This document shows, one piece after another, positions 1-8,810 of a DNA stretch of 64,000 nt. The notes below the pieces were generated by a model that saw nothing but the letters and a program-made list of their open reading frames with translations, had not been told where the DNA came from and searched no databases. The DNA is from Phycisphaerae bacterium (GTDB lineage Bacteria; Planctomycetota; Phycisphaerae; FEN-1346; JAACEH01): contig JAAYDY010000122.1 of assembly GCA_012729015.1 (NCBI GenBank), forward strand, positions 1 through 64,000, given 5' to 3'. The position numbers and the translations under genes are program-made. How positions within the stretch are numbered: the stretch's first letter is position 1; each line of letters starts with the position of its first letter.

Positions 1-1330
1 CTTCCGGCGAAGCGTCGTCCACCGACACCGTCAGTTCCTTCACGCCCTTGGTGTCGTTGGTGAACTCGTACACGTAGACGCCGTCCTCGACCTCGCCGAC
101 GAACGTGATGGTGCTCGTCCCGTCGCCACTGACGGCGATGTCAATCGCCTCTTCCAGCAGGTCCACGACCGGCGTCTGGTTGGCGTCCATCAGGGTGATC
201 GTCACGATGGCCGGGTCGTCCTCGGTGTCGGGAATGCGGTACGGATCCACGTCGATGGTCGAGAGCATGGGATCCGTCCGACCCACTTCGTCGCTCACGG
301 CAAACGCCGTGGCCGCCCAGATCGCGGCCCCGCGGGCCTGCCAGTTCACTGTCGGCTGGCTGTCGTCGATCTTGAAGCCCCACAGGATCTTCGTCTTGTC
401 CAGGGGCAGAGGCGCCGAGAACTCATACATCGTGTTGTTGCCGGTGGAAACGCCGCCGGTGGCGCCGGCCGTGACGCTATAGCGCTCGGAGGCGGTGTAC
501 ACCGGGCTGAAGCCGGCAAACGGGCCGCCCGCGCCGTCCACCTGCGGACGCAGGTCGGCGACCGAGTCTTCCCAGGCGAACAGCAACTGCTCGTCCGTGC
601 CGCCCTCGCCGTAGAGGGCCCAGATGCGTTTGTGGCGGCCACCGTTGCCGCCATCGTAGACGCCCACCACGAAGTTGACGTTCAGGTACTTGCCCTTCTG
701 GGCCTCGGGCAGTTCGGCCGTCACGGAGACGTCATTCAACGCCGCCGAGTCGTGCCGCGTGAAGTTGGCCATCAGGTTGAACTTCAGGCCAAGGCCCGTG
801 CCGGACACAATGCCGCCGGCCGTCCACGTGGTGCAGTCGGCCACTTCGGTCCAGTCACCTGGCAGCGTCGTGTTGCCGGCGTGCGAGGCGATGTGATACG
901 TCCGGTCGGCGCCGGTCAGGATACCGTTGTCCGGCGTGCCCTGGGTGCCGGTCTTGTAGCCCGGACGCCACCAGCTCGTCGGGCCGGCGTAGCCGAGGAA
1001 CCGGTCCTGCGGATCCTTCGGCAGATTCATCGCCTCGGCCAGCGCAGCATCGACGTTGCAGATCTGCCAGTAGCTGTTGCCAAGCAGGTAGCTGGGGCCG
1101 TTGTGGGTGGTGTCGGCCGCAGCCATGTTCACGCCGCTCTGCAACTCACACAGGTCGATGCCCCAGTAGTTCATGGCATGGTACATCAGGGCCTGGAACT
1201 CTTTGACGCCGCACCAGATGTCCCAGTTGAAGCCACTGGATATGTCGAGCTGGGTCTCCTGGCCCAGCGTCGGCATGGCCATGCTGCCTGTCAGCAACAT
1301 GACACAAGTTAACACCAAAACTCGCTTCAT
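1..1330 (-). CDS. Secreted protein with C-terminal Ig-like domain, truncated at window edge
   Basis: The reading frame runs from ATG at 1330 off the left edge with no stop, so at least 443 residues are visible. A strong GGAGGAGG ribosome site sits just before the ATG. Residues 1-24 form a signal peptide ending in LGQ, so the product is exported. The middle (about 25-350) is rich in Trp, Gly and Asp and matches no family I recognise; it looks like a beta-rich carbohydrate-associated or surface module. From about residue 355 the sequence (beginning STIDVDPYRIPDTED) resembles a bacterial Ig-like or invasin-type beta-sandwich. The function is unknown; a surface or extracellular role is inferred from the signal peptide and Ig-like tail. 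No partner gene is visible because the 3' end lies outside the window. Confidence 0.75.
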   Translation of the reverse strand, partial: MKRVLVLTCVMLLTGSMAMPTLGQETQLDISSGFNWDIWCGVKEFQALMYHAMNYWGIDLCELQSGVNMAAADTTHNGPSYLLGNSYWQICNVDAALAEAMNLPKDPQDRFLGYAGPTSWWRPGYKTGTQGTPDNGILTGADRTYHIASHAGNTTLPGDWTEVADCTTWTAGGIVSGTGLGLKFNLMANFTRHDSAALNDVSVTAELPEAQKGKYLNVNFVVGVYDGGNGGRHKRIWALYGEGGTDEQLLFAWEDSVADLRPQVDGAGGPFAGFSPVYTASERYSVTAGATGGVSTGNNTMYEFSAPLPLDKTKILWGFKIDDSQPTVNWQARGAAIWAATAFAVSDEVGRTDPMLSTIDVDPYRIPDTEDDPAIVTITLMDANQTPVVDLLEEAIDIAVSGDGTSTITFVGEVEDGVYVYEFTNDTKGVKELTVSVDDASPE

Positions 1331-2196
1331 CTGCCTCCTCCTTTCCTGGTTATCGCCCGCAACTGCCTTTTCCGGATGAAGGCAGCCGCGAACCACAACC
1401 TCCCTTGGCAAAACCTCACCACTCACGCAATGGGAACTGACGCTTCACAACCACTGCCGACGCAGAACACGCCACGCCGTCCGCCGCCCCTCCGAAGCGG
1501 CAAGAACCGTAAGAGCAGATTCCGTCTTCGCGCCGGCACAGCCAGAACGGACCACCGATCTGTACGTTCACAGCAGATTCACGGCATAGAGTCGTGGGCG
1601 GCCGACGGGCGGGGTGTCGGACTGGGGTGCAGGGCCGTCATAGTTCACAGACACGGCCGATGGGGCGTGGTGTCAGACGATGGCGCGGCCGAAGTGATTG
1701 GCAGATGTGGCCTTTGTGTCGAGGAGGCAACGTCAAGCAGAGGCCGGTGAAGCCTTCTTCACAAATGACGTGACGTTGTTGCAACTCAAGGAGAAAGCGC
1801 AGCTTACGCGTTTTCGGCACGGCGTTATGGGAACGCCACAGTACAACCGACATCCGATATGAAGCTCACATGGCGACGGCTTCCGGCCCGGGCGGCCCCG
1901 ACCGCGGGCAGCCCTCAGTCTGGATATGCCCCGAAACATGGCAACCGGACCATCGCATTAACAGTATAGCCCAAGAATCGCGCTGAAGGCAAATCCAAGT
2001 GGCCACTATTTTTCCCAGATTCCATCTTTTGTATCTGCTTCCCCGGACGGGCCTTGCGGCCCTTTTTGGCGCTGAAAACGAGCCCGAGGGTGCCATGCCT
2101 GCCCCGTCAGGCATGCCGAATGGCTTGACCCCAGCGCGTGGCTGCTCCTCGGCGGTGCTCGGCGTCTGCAACAAGGGGACCATGCCTCCCCGACGC
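1331..2196. other. Intergenic region, no supported gene
   Basis: No open frame here has a credible start, ribosome site and composition. A short hairpin at 2049-2062 (GGGCC, loop ttgc, GGCCC) followed by five T on the plus strand looks like an intrinsic terminator, but no plus-strand gene precedes it. A copy of the CATGCCTG-CCCCGT-CAGGCATG palindrome (family A) lies at 2094-2115. The stretch around 1730-2030 is noticeably more AT-rich than its surroundings and may hold the promoter of something outside my recognition. Confidence 0.5.
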
Positions 2197-3522
2197 TCAC
2201 ATCGCCTGGCCGTGGGGCCGTGCGCCGCGCTGTAATAATAAGGTGTAGGGCCCCTCGGGAATGACGGCGACGCGGGCTTGCCCGTGGGCGGCCAGATGGC
2301 CGTCGATGGCGGCCTGGAGCCGCGCGGCGGCGTCGCCCGGGCCGCAGACCGGCGTGGCCGACAGCCGGCGCACCGTGTCGGCCGGGATGCCGTCGCAGAC
2401 CAGGTGCAGCCGCTCGATGCCGATCCGCTGGAGCACGCGGGTCTGCATCTGGTATTCCCACTGGTCCAGCAGGGTGCGGTCGGCGGCGGCCTCAGCGTCG
2501 GCCAGGAACCGTTGCCACTGGTTGTCGTAGCCGAGGATGAGGTCCGCGTAGGCCTGGCTGCCGATGCCCTCGCCGCAATGCGACGCCTGGAGCAGGGTGC
2601 TCGTGGGGCCGAGGGCCGGCAGCGCCATGACCATGCCCTTGACGGTCTGGTAGAAGGTCTGGTCCAGGGGGTACCCGCCGCCGCTGGTGACCACCAGGTC
2701 GAACGGGCCGTCGATCTCGGCGGCCACCCACCGGGCCACCTTGCGGCAACCGGCCTCGTGGGCCGCCACCAGGTCGCCGGCAAAGACCCCCGCCACCTCC
2801 CGTTCGTGGGTAATGGCCACATTGACCAGGAAATCCACCCCGACGGTCCGGGCCACCGACAGGGCGATTTGGTGACAGGGGTTGCCCTCGAGCACGCCGG
2901 CGTCGGCCCGCGGATCGGCCAGCGTCCGGAACCCGTGGAACCGCTGCACGGTCTGAAGATCGGCCAGAGCCGGACAGACGCCCTTGCGACCGCCGCTGAA
3001 TCCGGCCATGAAGTGCGGCTCGATGAGCCCGGTGACGATCCGGAAGTCCGCCTCGGCAAACCGGCGGTTCACGGCCACGGGCGGCTCGGAGGATATCTGC
3101 ACCAGGGCCGCGGCATCACGGGGCCGGTGGTCGATCACCTCCACGCGGGCCAGAACGTCATCGCCGACAATCTGCCGCCGCTCCTGGGGCGTCGATTCGC
3201 GGTGCATGCCGGTGCCGATCACCACGAGCACCTGCGCGTCGGACACCCCGTTGCGGTTCAGCACATCGAGCAACCCCTTCAGCAGCACGGGGTTAGGGAC
3301 CGGACGAGTGATATCGCTGACGGTGATGGCGACGGATGTCGGCCTCTGGCGTCGGACCAGTTCGGCCAGCGGCGGGCTGCCGATCGGTTCGGCCAGGGCC
3401 TTCATGACGGCTTCTTCCGGGCGGTCCAGCGGCGGTGCGTGCGGTCCGCGGAGAACCTGAGCCCCGTCGGGCACGCGAACGCTCAGCGACGATCGGCCAT
3501 AGGCCAGGCAAATGGTCTTCAT
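2197..3522 (-). CDS. LarA-family nickel-pincer racemase/epimerase
   Basis: This 441-residue protein matches the lactate racemase (LarA) family, which interconverts 2-hydroxy-acid stereoisomers with a nickel-pincer nucleotide (NPN) cofactor. Visible family motifs are SDITRP at 69-74, GTGMHR at 103-108 and GLIEPHFMAGFSGGRK ending at 180. By position H107, H170, K180 and H196 correspond to H108, H174, K184 and H200 of the Lactobacillus enzyme, including the lysine that binds the cofactor covalently. It has no signal peptide and is probably cytoplasmic. No larB, larC or larE maturation gene is in the window, so the cofactor would have to be made elsewhere. The family includes enzymes acting on several 2-hydroxy acids, so lactate as substrate is not established. 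The gene is divergent from the TIM-barrel gene at 3696. Confidence 0.88.
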   Translation of the reverse strand: MKTICLAYGRSSLSVRVPDGAQVLRGPHAPPLDRPEEAVMKALAEPIGSPPLAELVRRQRPTSVAITVSDITRPVPNPVLLKGLLDVLNRNGVSDAQVLVVIGTGMHRESTPQERRQIVGDDVLARVEVIDHRPRDAAALVQISSEPPVAVNRRFAEADFRIVTGLIEPHFMAGFSGGRKGVCPALADLQTVQRFHGFRTLADPRADAGVLEGNPCHQIALSVARTVGVDFLVNVAITHEREVAGVFAGDLVAAHEAGCRKVARWVAAEIDGPFDLVVTSGGGYPLDQTFYQTVKGMVMALPALGPTSTLLQASHCGEGIGSQAYADLILGYDNQWQRFLADAEAAADRTLLDQWEYQMQTRVLQRIGIERLHLVCDGIPADTVRRLSATPVCGPGDAAARLQAAIDGHLAAHGQARVAVIPEGPYTLLLQRGARPHGQAM

Positions 3523-3695
3523 AAGGTGTCATTTTAGCGGCTTCCCGCGGCCTCGGAACCTGGATTTTCAGTGAAAGTCACGGTTTTGGCTGTTTCCGTG
3601 TCGCGCGGAGGCCGGTTTTGAGGTAAAATTACATGTCATCGGGGGCCGCTGTGAGTGTTCCAGGCGGCCCCGGTGTCTGGATGCTGGGAGGTCAC

Positions 3696-4550
3696 ATGAA
3701 GGTCTCAAGTCTGCCGTACATGCGGATCGACCGCGCGGTGGGAGAGCACGGTCTGGGTGCCTTGGTGGAATGGATCGAGTTCTGCGCTGCCAACGATCTG
3801 GGGGGCGTGGAGCTGGCCGAACCGTGGCTGCGGCGCCTGGAGGAGGAGGACATCAAGCGGCTGATGGACGTGCTGGAGTATCTGCCGCTGGAAATCTCGG
3901 CGCTGAACGTGCCGGAGATTCAGACGAACCAGCCACCGGGCCCCGGCCGCCAGGAAGCCATTCGTCAGGTCGTGCGGTCGATGGAACTGGCGTTGCGGCT
4001 CAGGACGACGCGCGTGATGATCGGGTCGGGCAACTGGGGCTACTACGACTGCTATCGCATGAGCCGCGACGAGGCCGTGGACAACACGGTGGCGACGATC
4101 GAGGCCTGCATTCCCGAGGCGGCGGCCCGAGGCCTGCGGCTGCTGCTGGAGAACCGGCCGGGGTGGCTGCCTCTGCGGGCCGAGGTGGCCGAGCAGATGC
4201 TCCAGCGGCTGCCGGCCGAGCACGTGTCGTTGAACTTCGACACGGGGTCGGCCCTGCGCGAGGGGCAATCGCTGAAGGATTTTCTGGAGCGCGACGCGCT
4301 GCTGCGGCGCATCGACTACGTCCACTTGAAAAGCATCCGCTTCGAGGGGACGCCGGAGGCGGGCCGCTGGAACCAGACGCGGCCGTTCGACCAGAGTCAC
4401 CTGGACTACCGCTACATCTTCTCGCGGCTGGCCTCGGTGGGGTTCGACGGCTGGATCTGCTACGCGTCGGACCTCGACGTGGGGATGGTCGGCATCATCG
4501 CCGGAGCGGAGTTCGTCCGCCGGACGTGGGACGCCACGGTCGCCGTCTGA
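3696..4550 (+). CDS. Sugar phosphate isomerase/epimerase-like TIM-barrel protein
   Basis: This 284-residue protein is of the xylose-isomerase-like TIM-barrel (AP endonuclease 2) superfamily, whose members isomerise or epimerise sugars or polyols. Supporting stretches are LLLENRPGW, a glutamate-bearing strand, SLNFDTGSALREGQ, and a metal-ligand-like His in YVHLKSIRF. I start at ATG 3696 because GGGAGG lies five bases upstream and the encoded MKVSSLPYM suits the fold; an in-frame ATG at 3633 would add 21 residues with a weak ribosome site. It is divergent from the LarA gene with about 170 bp between them, suggesting shared control or a shared hydroxy-acid/sugar-acid pathway, but that is inference. 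The substrate is unknown. Confidence 0.82.
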   Translation: MKVSSLPYMRIDRAVGEHGLGALVEWIEFCAANDLGGVELAEPWLRRLEEEDIKRLMDVLEYLPLEISALNVPEIQTNQPPGPGRQEAIRQVVRSMELALRLRTTRVMIGSGNWGYYDCYRMSRDEAVDNTVATIEACIPEAAARGLRLLLENRPGWLPLRAEVAEQMLQRLPAEHVSLNFDTGSALREGQSLKDFLERDALLRRIDYVHLKSIRFEGTPEAGRWNQTRPFDQSHLDYRYIFSRLASVGFDGWICYASDLDVGMVGIIAGAEFVRRTWDATVAV

Positions 4551-4566
4551 CGCGCCGCCGGGCCCG

Positions 4567-4833
4567 TCAGGCGTTCTCGAAGACCATCTTCTGGACGTCC
4601 AGCCCTTCGATGGCCTTGAGCTGGGCGATCATGCTGCTGCACTCGGCCCCGCCGCACACGCATTCCAGCAGGATCAGTCCGTTCGGGCTGCACACGCCCT
4701 CGGAAGCCTCGTGCAGGCCGAGCCGCGTCTTGATGTTGCAGCCGAACTGGGTCAGCACCTTCTGGATCTCGCCCGCGTGACGGGTCCGCTCGGTGACGTG
4801 GATGCCGACGATGGTGCGGCACGTCTTGCTCAT
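4567..4833 (-). CDS. Small ACT-fold protein, TM1266-like (putative iron-only hydrogenase regulator)
   Basis: This 88-residue protein has the layout of the TM1266 family: an N-terminal beta strand (RTIVGIHVTER), a helix, IKTRLGLHE, and a final strand-helix-strand. The family is annotated as iron-only hydrogenase system regulators because it often sits in HydEFG clusters. No hydrogenase or maturation gene is in this window, so the role here is open. Three cysteines in LLECVCGGAEC are an unusual extra that could bind a metal. The start at 4833 is chosen because AAGGAG precedes it closely; the long upstream extension in the same frame has biased composition and no support. Confidence 0.7.
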   Translation of the reverse strand: MSKTCRTIVGIHVTERTRHAGEIQKVLTQFGCNIKTRLGLHEASEGVCSPNGLILLECVCGGAECSSMIAQLKAIEGLDVQKMVFENA

Positions 4834-4919
4834 GTCGAATCTCCTTGGGACAGCCGAACATGTCTGTTGCGGCGCAGTGTATCCCGGGCGGCGTCGCGAC
4901 GCAAGAGGCGAGCGGTTGC

Positions 4920-5345
4920 TCAGGAAGAGGCCAGGCGAGGCAGGGCGGCTGGGTCGTAGCCCCAGTCGCGGTAGCCGACGTGGACGATGGCGAGGTAGTC
5001 CTGGTTGGGCGGGGCGAAGGCCTGTCCGGCTTTCATCTTGTAGGTCATGGCTTCGACGCGTTCGCCGCTCTCGGCGGTGACGGTGACGGCGATCCGCTCG
5101 TAGAGGCGGGGGCAGTCCTCGTACTCGTCGAGCCACTGGCGGTCGCCGTCGCCGAGGCGGTAGAGACACCCCGGGACGGTGCGGCCGGGGGCGGCCATCA
5201 CGTCGCACCAGAACCGAAACACGAGGCGATGACCCGTCAGCGTGGCCCGGCCCAGCGGCGCCGCGTGCGGGCACCACAGGAACATGTGGTTGCGGCTCAG
5301 GTTGGCGCCGTACGCGAAATAGACGATGTCACGATCGTCATTCAT
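4920..5345 (-). CDS. Gamma-glutamylcyclotransferase-like (AIG2/GGCT fold) protein
   Basis: This 141-residue protein begins with the hallmark YFAYGANLS (residues 9-17) of the gamma-glutamylcyclotransferase fold, whose members cyclise gamma-glutamyl-amine bonds to 5-oxoproline or act on similar conjugates. The downstream stretch VPGCLYRLGDGDRQWLDEYE includes the Glu that normally acts as the general acid/base in this fold. The length is typical of bacterial members. It is cytoplasmic. It lies just downstream of lysA on the same strand (62 bp apart, with a GGCGCCGCC/GGCGGCGCC hairpin at 5364-5390 between them), so the two may be co-transcribed. The substrate is not known. Confidence 0.85.
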   Translation of the reverse strand: MNDDRDIVYFAYGANLSRNHMFLWCPHAAPLGRATLTGHRLVFRFWCDVMAAPGRTVPGCLYRLGDGDRQWLDEYEDCPRLYERIAVTVTAESGERVEAMTYKMKAGQAFAPPNQDYLAIVHVGYRDWGYDPAALPRLASS

Positions 5346-5407
5346 ACAGGTCTCTGTTCTGCCGGCGCCGCCCCGGGCGGAGGCGGCGCCCGTTCATCTC
5401 CGGCCGT

Positions 5408-6685
5408 TCATCCTTCGCCGCGCACCAGGTCTTCGTAGGTTTCCCGCTGCCGGATGACGCGGAACTGGTCGTGCTCGACGAGGACTTCGGCGGGCCGCGG
5501 CTGCGAGTTGTAGTTGGACGCCATGACCATGCCGTAGGCCCCGGCAGTGAAGACGGCCAGCAGGTCGCCGCGCGACACGGGCGGCAACTGCCGATCCTGG
5601 CCGAGGAAGTCGCCCGATTCGCAGATGGGGCCGACGACGTCGCACGTGACGAGGCCCGCCAGCGACACCTGGCGACTGCGGTCCGGCGGCGTCATCTCTT
5701 CGCCGGGCGTCACCGGCCAGACGAAGTGCCAGCTTCCGTACAGCGGCGGGCGGATCAGATGGTGCATGCCCGAGTTGACGATGACGAACTTCCGGTCGCC
5801 GCCGGTCTTGGTGTACTGGACCTCGGCGACGAGGATGCCGGAGTTGCCGCTGATGAAGCGGCCGGGCTCCATGACGATCTTCAGAGGGCGGTCCTTCAGC
5901 AGCGGCACGATCGCCTCGGCGTAGTCCTCGATCATGACGCTCTGGGCGCTTTCGTACCAGGCGGCGTACCCGCCGCCGATGTTGAGCACCTCGACGGGGA
6001 TGCCGCCGGCCTTCAGGCGATCGATCAGCGACAGAGCCTTGCCGATGGCCTCGACGTAGGGCTGCGCGGTGGGAATGGGTGACCCGATGTGCAGGTGGAT
6101 CCCCACCAACTTCGCCGCCCTGGCGTTGCGGTACCGGCGGAAGAACTCCTCGCCGCGGACCACGTCCACGCCGAACTTCGATTCCTTCTTGCCGGTCGAG
6201 GTGTAGTGGTGGGTGTTCGGGTCGATGTCGGGGTTGATCCGCAAGGCGCATCGGGGCGAGCGGCCCATCTCGGCCGCCAGGCGATCGATGGTCTCGAACT
6301 CGGCTTCGCTCTCGACGTTGAACATGTAGATGCCGCGCTCGATGGCAAAGCGGATCTCGGCATCGGTCTTGCCGACGCCGGCGTAGAAACACGTGCCCGC
6401 GTCGCCGCCGGCGCGGATCACGCGGAACAGCTCGCCGCCGCTGACGATGTCGAACCCCGCGCCGAGGTCGGCCAGGACCTTCAGCAGCGCCGTGTTCGAG
6501 TTGCTCTTGACGGAGTAGCAGATCATCGGATCCAGGGGCGCAAACGCCCGGGCGATCTTCTCGTAATGCTCCTGGAGCGTGCGGCGGCTGTAGACGTACA
6601 AGGGCGTGCCTACCTTGGCGGCGATGTCGGCCACGGGCACGTTCTCGGCATAGAGCTCGCCGTTGCGGTATTCAAAATAGTCCAT
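5408..6685 (-). CDS. lysA: Diaminopimelate decarboxylase
   Basis: This 425-residue PLP enzyme decarboxylates meso-diaminopimelate to L-lysine, the last step of lysine synthesis. It has the fold-type III alanine-racemase barrel with the PLP lysine K60 in ICYSVKSNSN, the His pair in GIHLHIGS (197 and 199), the glycine loop IGGGYA (about 237-241), EPGRF (273-277) binding PLP phosphate, and the CESGDFLG segment carrying the substrate-binding Cys of the partner active site. The length is normal for the family. The start at 6685 follows AAAAAGGAACG; an upstream in-frame extension encodes repeat sequence and is not used. argH lies 207 bp upstream on the same strand. Confidence 0.95.
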   Translation of the reverse strand: MDYFEYRNGELYAENVPVADIAAKVGTPLYVYSRRTLQEHYEKIARAFAPLDPMICYSVKSNSNTALLKVLADLGAGFDIVSGGELFRVIRAGGDAGTCFYAGVGKTDAEIRFAIERGIYMFNVESEAEFETIDRLAAEMGRSPRCALRINPDIDPNTHHYTSTGKKESKFGVDVVRGEEFFRRYRNARAAKLVGIHLHIGSPIPTAQPYVEAIGKALSLIDRLKAGGIPVEVLNIGGGYAAWYESAQSVMIEDYAEAIVPLLKDRPLKIVMEPGRFISGNSGILVAEVQYTKTGGDRKFVIVNSGMHHLIRPPLYGSWHFVWPVTPGEEMTPPDRSRQVSLAGLVTCDVVGPICESGDFLGQDRQLPPVSRGDLLAVFTAGAYGMVMASNYNSQPRPAEVLVEHDQFRVIRQRETYEDLVRGEG

Positions 6686-6892
6686 CGTTGCGTTCCTTTT
6701 TCGATTGTCGGACCCGGGCGCCGGGTGCCACGACCGCTTGCCGCAGTTGCCGGGTGCCATGCCTGCCCCGTCAGGCATGGGAGGCGCTGCCGCCTCTTCG
6801 CGTGGCTGCCCCTCGACGGCGCTCGGGACCTGACGGCCCCTCGACGGCGCTCGGGACCTGCGTCGAGCAGCCACCCGGCGCGCTGGCGCAGA
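6686..6892. repeat. Palindromic repeat cluster between argH and lysA (families A and F)
   Basis: The gap holds an exact copy of the 22-bp family A palindrome at 6758-6779, followed at about 6793-6890 by family F sequence of the pattern GTGGCTGCCCCTCGAC ... CTCGGGACCTG ... GCAGCCACC. Within it the unit CCCCTCGACGGCGCTCGGGAC is present twice in tandem. Neither hairpin is followed by a T run in the direction of argH transcription, so these are not classical terminators. The repeats are untranslated. Confidence 0.8.
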
Positions 6893-8308
6893 TCAGGCCA
6901 ACAGGCGTTTCCAGCGGCGAACTTCCGAAGCCACGCCTCGGGTGCCGCCGCTGCCGAAGCTGCGGTACCGTCGTACGACGTTTTCTGCGCCGAGGTATCC
7001 GGCGACGTCGGCGTCGAAGCGGCTGCTGAACTGCCGCAGCAGACGGAGCGGCGCCTCGGCCAGCTCGATGCCCTGGGCGGCACAGGCGGCGACGGCTTTG
7101 CCGGCGACGGCGTGAGCGTTGCGGAACGGCTCGCCGCGTTCGACCAGGTACTCGGCCAGGACGGTGGCGTCGCAGTAGCCGCCTTTCATGGCCGCGAGCA
7201 TCCGCTTGCCGTCGAAGCTGCCCTCGCACACGATCTCGGCCGCCATCGACAGCGACCCGCGCACGGTGTCGGCCGCGTCGAACACCGGCGGCTTGTCTTC
7301 CTGCATGTCGCGGTTGTAGGCGTGCGGCTGTCCCTTGACCAGGACCAGCAACGTCACGAGATCGCCGTAAACGCGGGCCGTCTTGCCGCGAATCAGTTCC
7401 AGCACGTCGGGGTTCCGCTTCTGGGGCATCATGCTCGAGCCGGTCGAGTAGGCATCGCTGATGCGGAAGTAGCGGAATTCGTTGGTGGACCAGAGAATCC
7501 AGTCCTCGGCCCATCGCGACAGGTGCTGCGCGATCATCGACAGGTCGAACGCCAGCTCGATCAGGAAGTCCCGGTCGCTGGTGGCGTCGATGCTGTTGCG
7601 TGCGACGGAGGCGAAGCCGAGGAGTCGCGCCACGCGCTCGCGGTCGATGGCCAGCGTGGTGCCGGCGACGGCGCCGGACCCCAGCGGCAGCACGTTCACG
7701 CGCGACCGCGTGTCGCTCAGTCGGTCGACGTCGCGGGCGAGTTCTTCGACGTAGGCCAGCAGGACGTGGGCCAGGAGCACGGGCTGCGCGGGCTGAAGGT
7801 GCGTGTAGGCCGGCATGACGAGGCCCTGGTGCCGCTCGGCCTGGGCGACCAGCGCCCGCTGCAAGGCAACGACGGCCGCCGCCACGGCGTCGCACTCGTC
7901 GCGCGCCCACAGGCGGATGTCCAGAGCGATCTGGTCGTTGCGGCTGCGGGCGGTGTGCAGCTTGCGCCCGGCCGCGCCGGTCCGCTCGATCAGGGCCGAC
8001 TCGATGTTCATGTGGATGTCTTCGAGGCTCGTGTCGAACGGGAATCGCCCGGCGTCGATCTGCCGGTCGATCTCGCCGAGGCCCTTGCGGATGGCGGCCA
8101 GTTCGGCCGCGCTCAGCAGCCCCGTCTCGCGCAGCATCTGGGCGTGCGCCAGCGAGCCGGCGATGTCGTACTTGGCCAGGCGGCGGTCGAACGAGATGCT
8201 CTCGACGAACCGCTCGACGCTGGCGGCGGTGGAATGCTCGAAGCGGCCGTGCCAGAGCTTGGCTCCGGCGGCCGTTTTCCGTGATGCTGTGCGTGCCTTC
8301 TTGGCCAT
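6893..8308 (-). CDS. argH: Argininosuccinate lyase
   Basis: This 471-residue cytoplasmic enzyme cleaves argininosuccinate into arginine and fumarate, the last step of arginine synthesis. It belongs to the fumarase/aspartase superfamily. The superfamily signature GSSMMPQKRNPD (290-301) carries the catalytic serine loop, THLQPAQP (169-176) has the catalytic histidine, and HTARSRNDQ (118-126) is the ASL-type substrate segment. The length is normal. I start at ATG 8308, which gives the typical MAKK...LWHGRF N terminus; the ribosome site GAGGGT is moderate. The upstream extension to 8446 runs into repetitive DNA. lysA follows on the same strand. Confidence 0.96.
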   Translation of the reverse strand: MAKKARTASRKTAAGAKLWHGRFEHSTAASVERFVESISFDRRLAKYDIAGSLAHAQMLRETGLLSAAELAAIRKGLGEIDRQIDAGRFPFDTSLEDIHMNIESALIERTGAAGRKLHTARSRNDQIALDIRLWARDECDAVAAAVVALQRALVAQAERHQGLVMPAYTHLQPAQPVLLAHVLLAYVEELARDVDRLSDTRSRVNVLPLGSGAVAGTTLAIDRERVARLLGFASVARNSIDATSDRDFLIELAFDLSMIAQHLSRWAEDWILWSTNEFRYFRISDAYSTGSSMMPQKRNPDVLELIRGKTARVYGDLVTLLVLVKGQPHAYNRDMQEDKPPVFDAADTVRGSLSMAAEIVCEGSFDGKRMLAAMKGGYCDATVLAEYLVERGEPFRNAHAVAGKAVAACAAQGIELAEAPLRLLRQFSSRFDADVAGYLGAENVVRRYRSFGSGGTRGVASEVRRWKRLLA

Positions 8309-8501
8309 GCCGTAAGACCCTCGTCCGATGCCGCCGGCGCAGACCGGCTGCGCCGCGCGGTCCCCTATGGTATCCACGCCGGTCGCGGTATGCAAGGCCG
8401 CCCCAGGAATTGGGGGCATGAAGGTTTGGGGGCCGCACCGCGGCATGGGCCTCCGGCCACGAGGGTCAGGGGCGGGACCTACGTCAAGCAGTCGCCCTAC
8501 G
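8309..8501. other. Upstream region of argH, no gene seen
   Basis: No supported coding frame. The sequence leads from the argH start into the repeat field. It should contain the argH promoter, but I could not identify convincing -35/-10 boxes. Confidence 0.4.
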
Positions 8502-8721
8502 GGGTTGCCGGCATTCGCCCCTCACCGCCCCGAGCGATGCTCGGGGCACCTCTCCCTGCACGCAGGGCGAGGGGTTAGAGGGGCGTGCTTCGCACGCGGC
8601 GATTGACGGGGGACGCGTGGCTGCGGAGCAGCCACCCTACGCGCTGCGGGGCATTCGGCGCGTGGGTCCGGGGGACCCACCCTACCTTCTGACCTGCGCG
8701 TGTGTCCGGGGGATCCACCCT
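8502..8721. repeat. 220-bp direct repeat, copy 1
   Basis: This block is repeated at 8811-9030 with a constant offset of 309 bp and about five mismatches in 220 bases. It is composite. A stem of the pattern CCCGAGCGATGCTCGGG is followed by CTCTCCCTGCACGCAGGGCGAG, the palindrome GTGGCTGCGGAGCAGCCAC and the family B palindrome GTGGGTCCGGGGGACCCAC (8662-8680). It carries no gene. Confidence 0.9.
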
Positions 8722-8810
8722 GCGGGCGGTTGACCCCTCCCCCCTGGAGGGGGAGGGTGGCCCGCAGGGCCGGGTGAGGGGGACGCGCGGGGAGGGCGCC
8801 GCGAGGTCGA
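8722..8810. repeat. Spacer between the two 220-bp copies, containing a family E palindrome
   Basis: The 89-bp spacer holds a family E unit (CCCCTCCCCCCTGGAGGGGG, then GGTGGCCCGCAGGGCC and GGGTGAGGG). The same unit appears in the larger elements at 32697-32850 and 35787-35938. The duplication and spacer together suggest repeat copies inserted or recombined next to each other. Confidence 0.75.

Noticed and set aside
1376..1750. Plus-strand frame of 124 codons upstream of the truncated surface-protein gene
   Set aside because: It has no ribosome site and low-complexity Arg/Gly/Pro composition; probably a chance frame.
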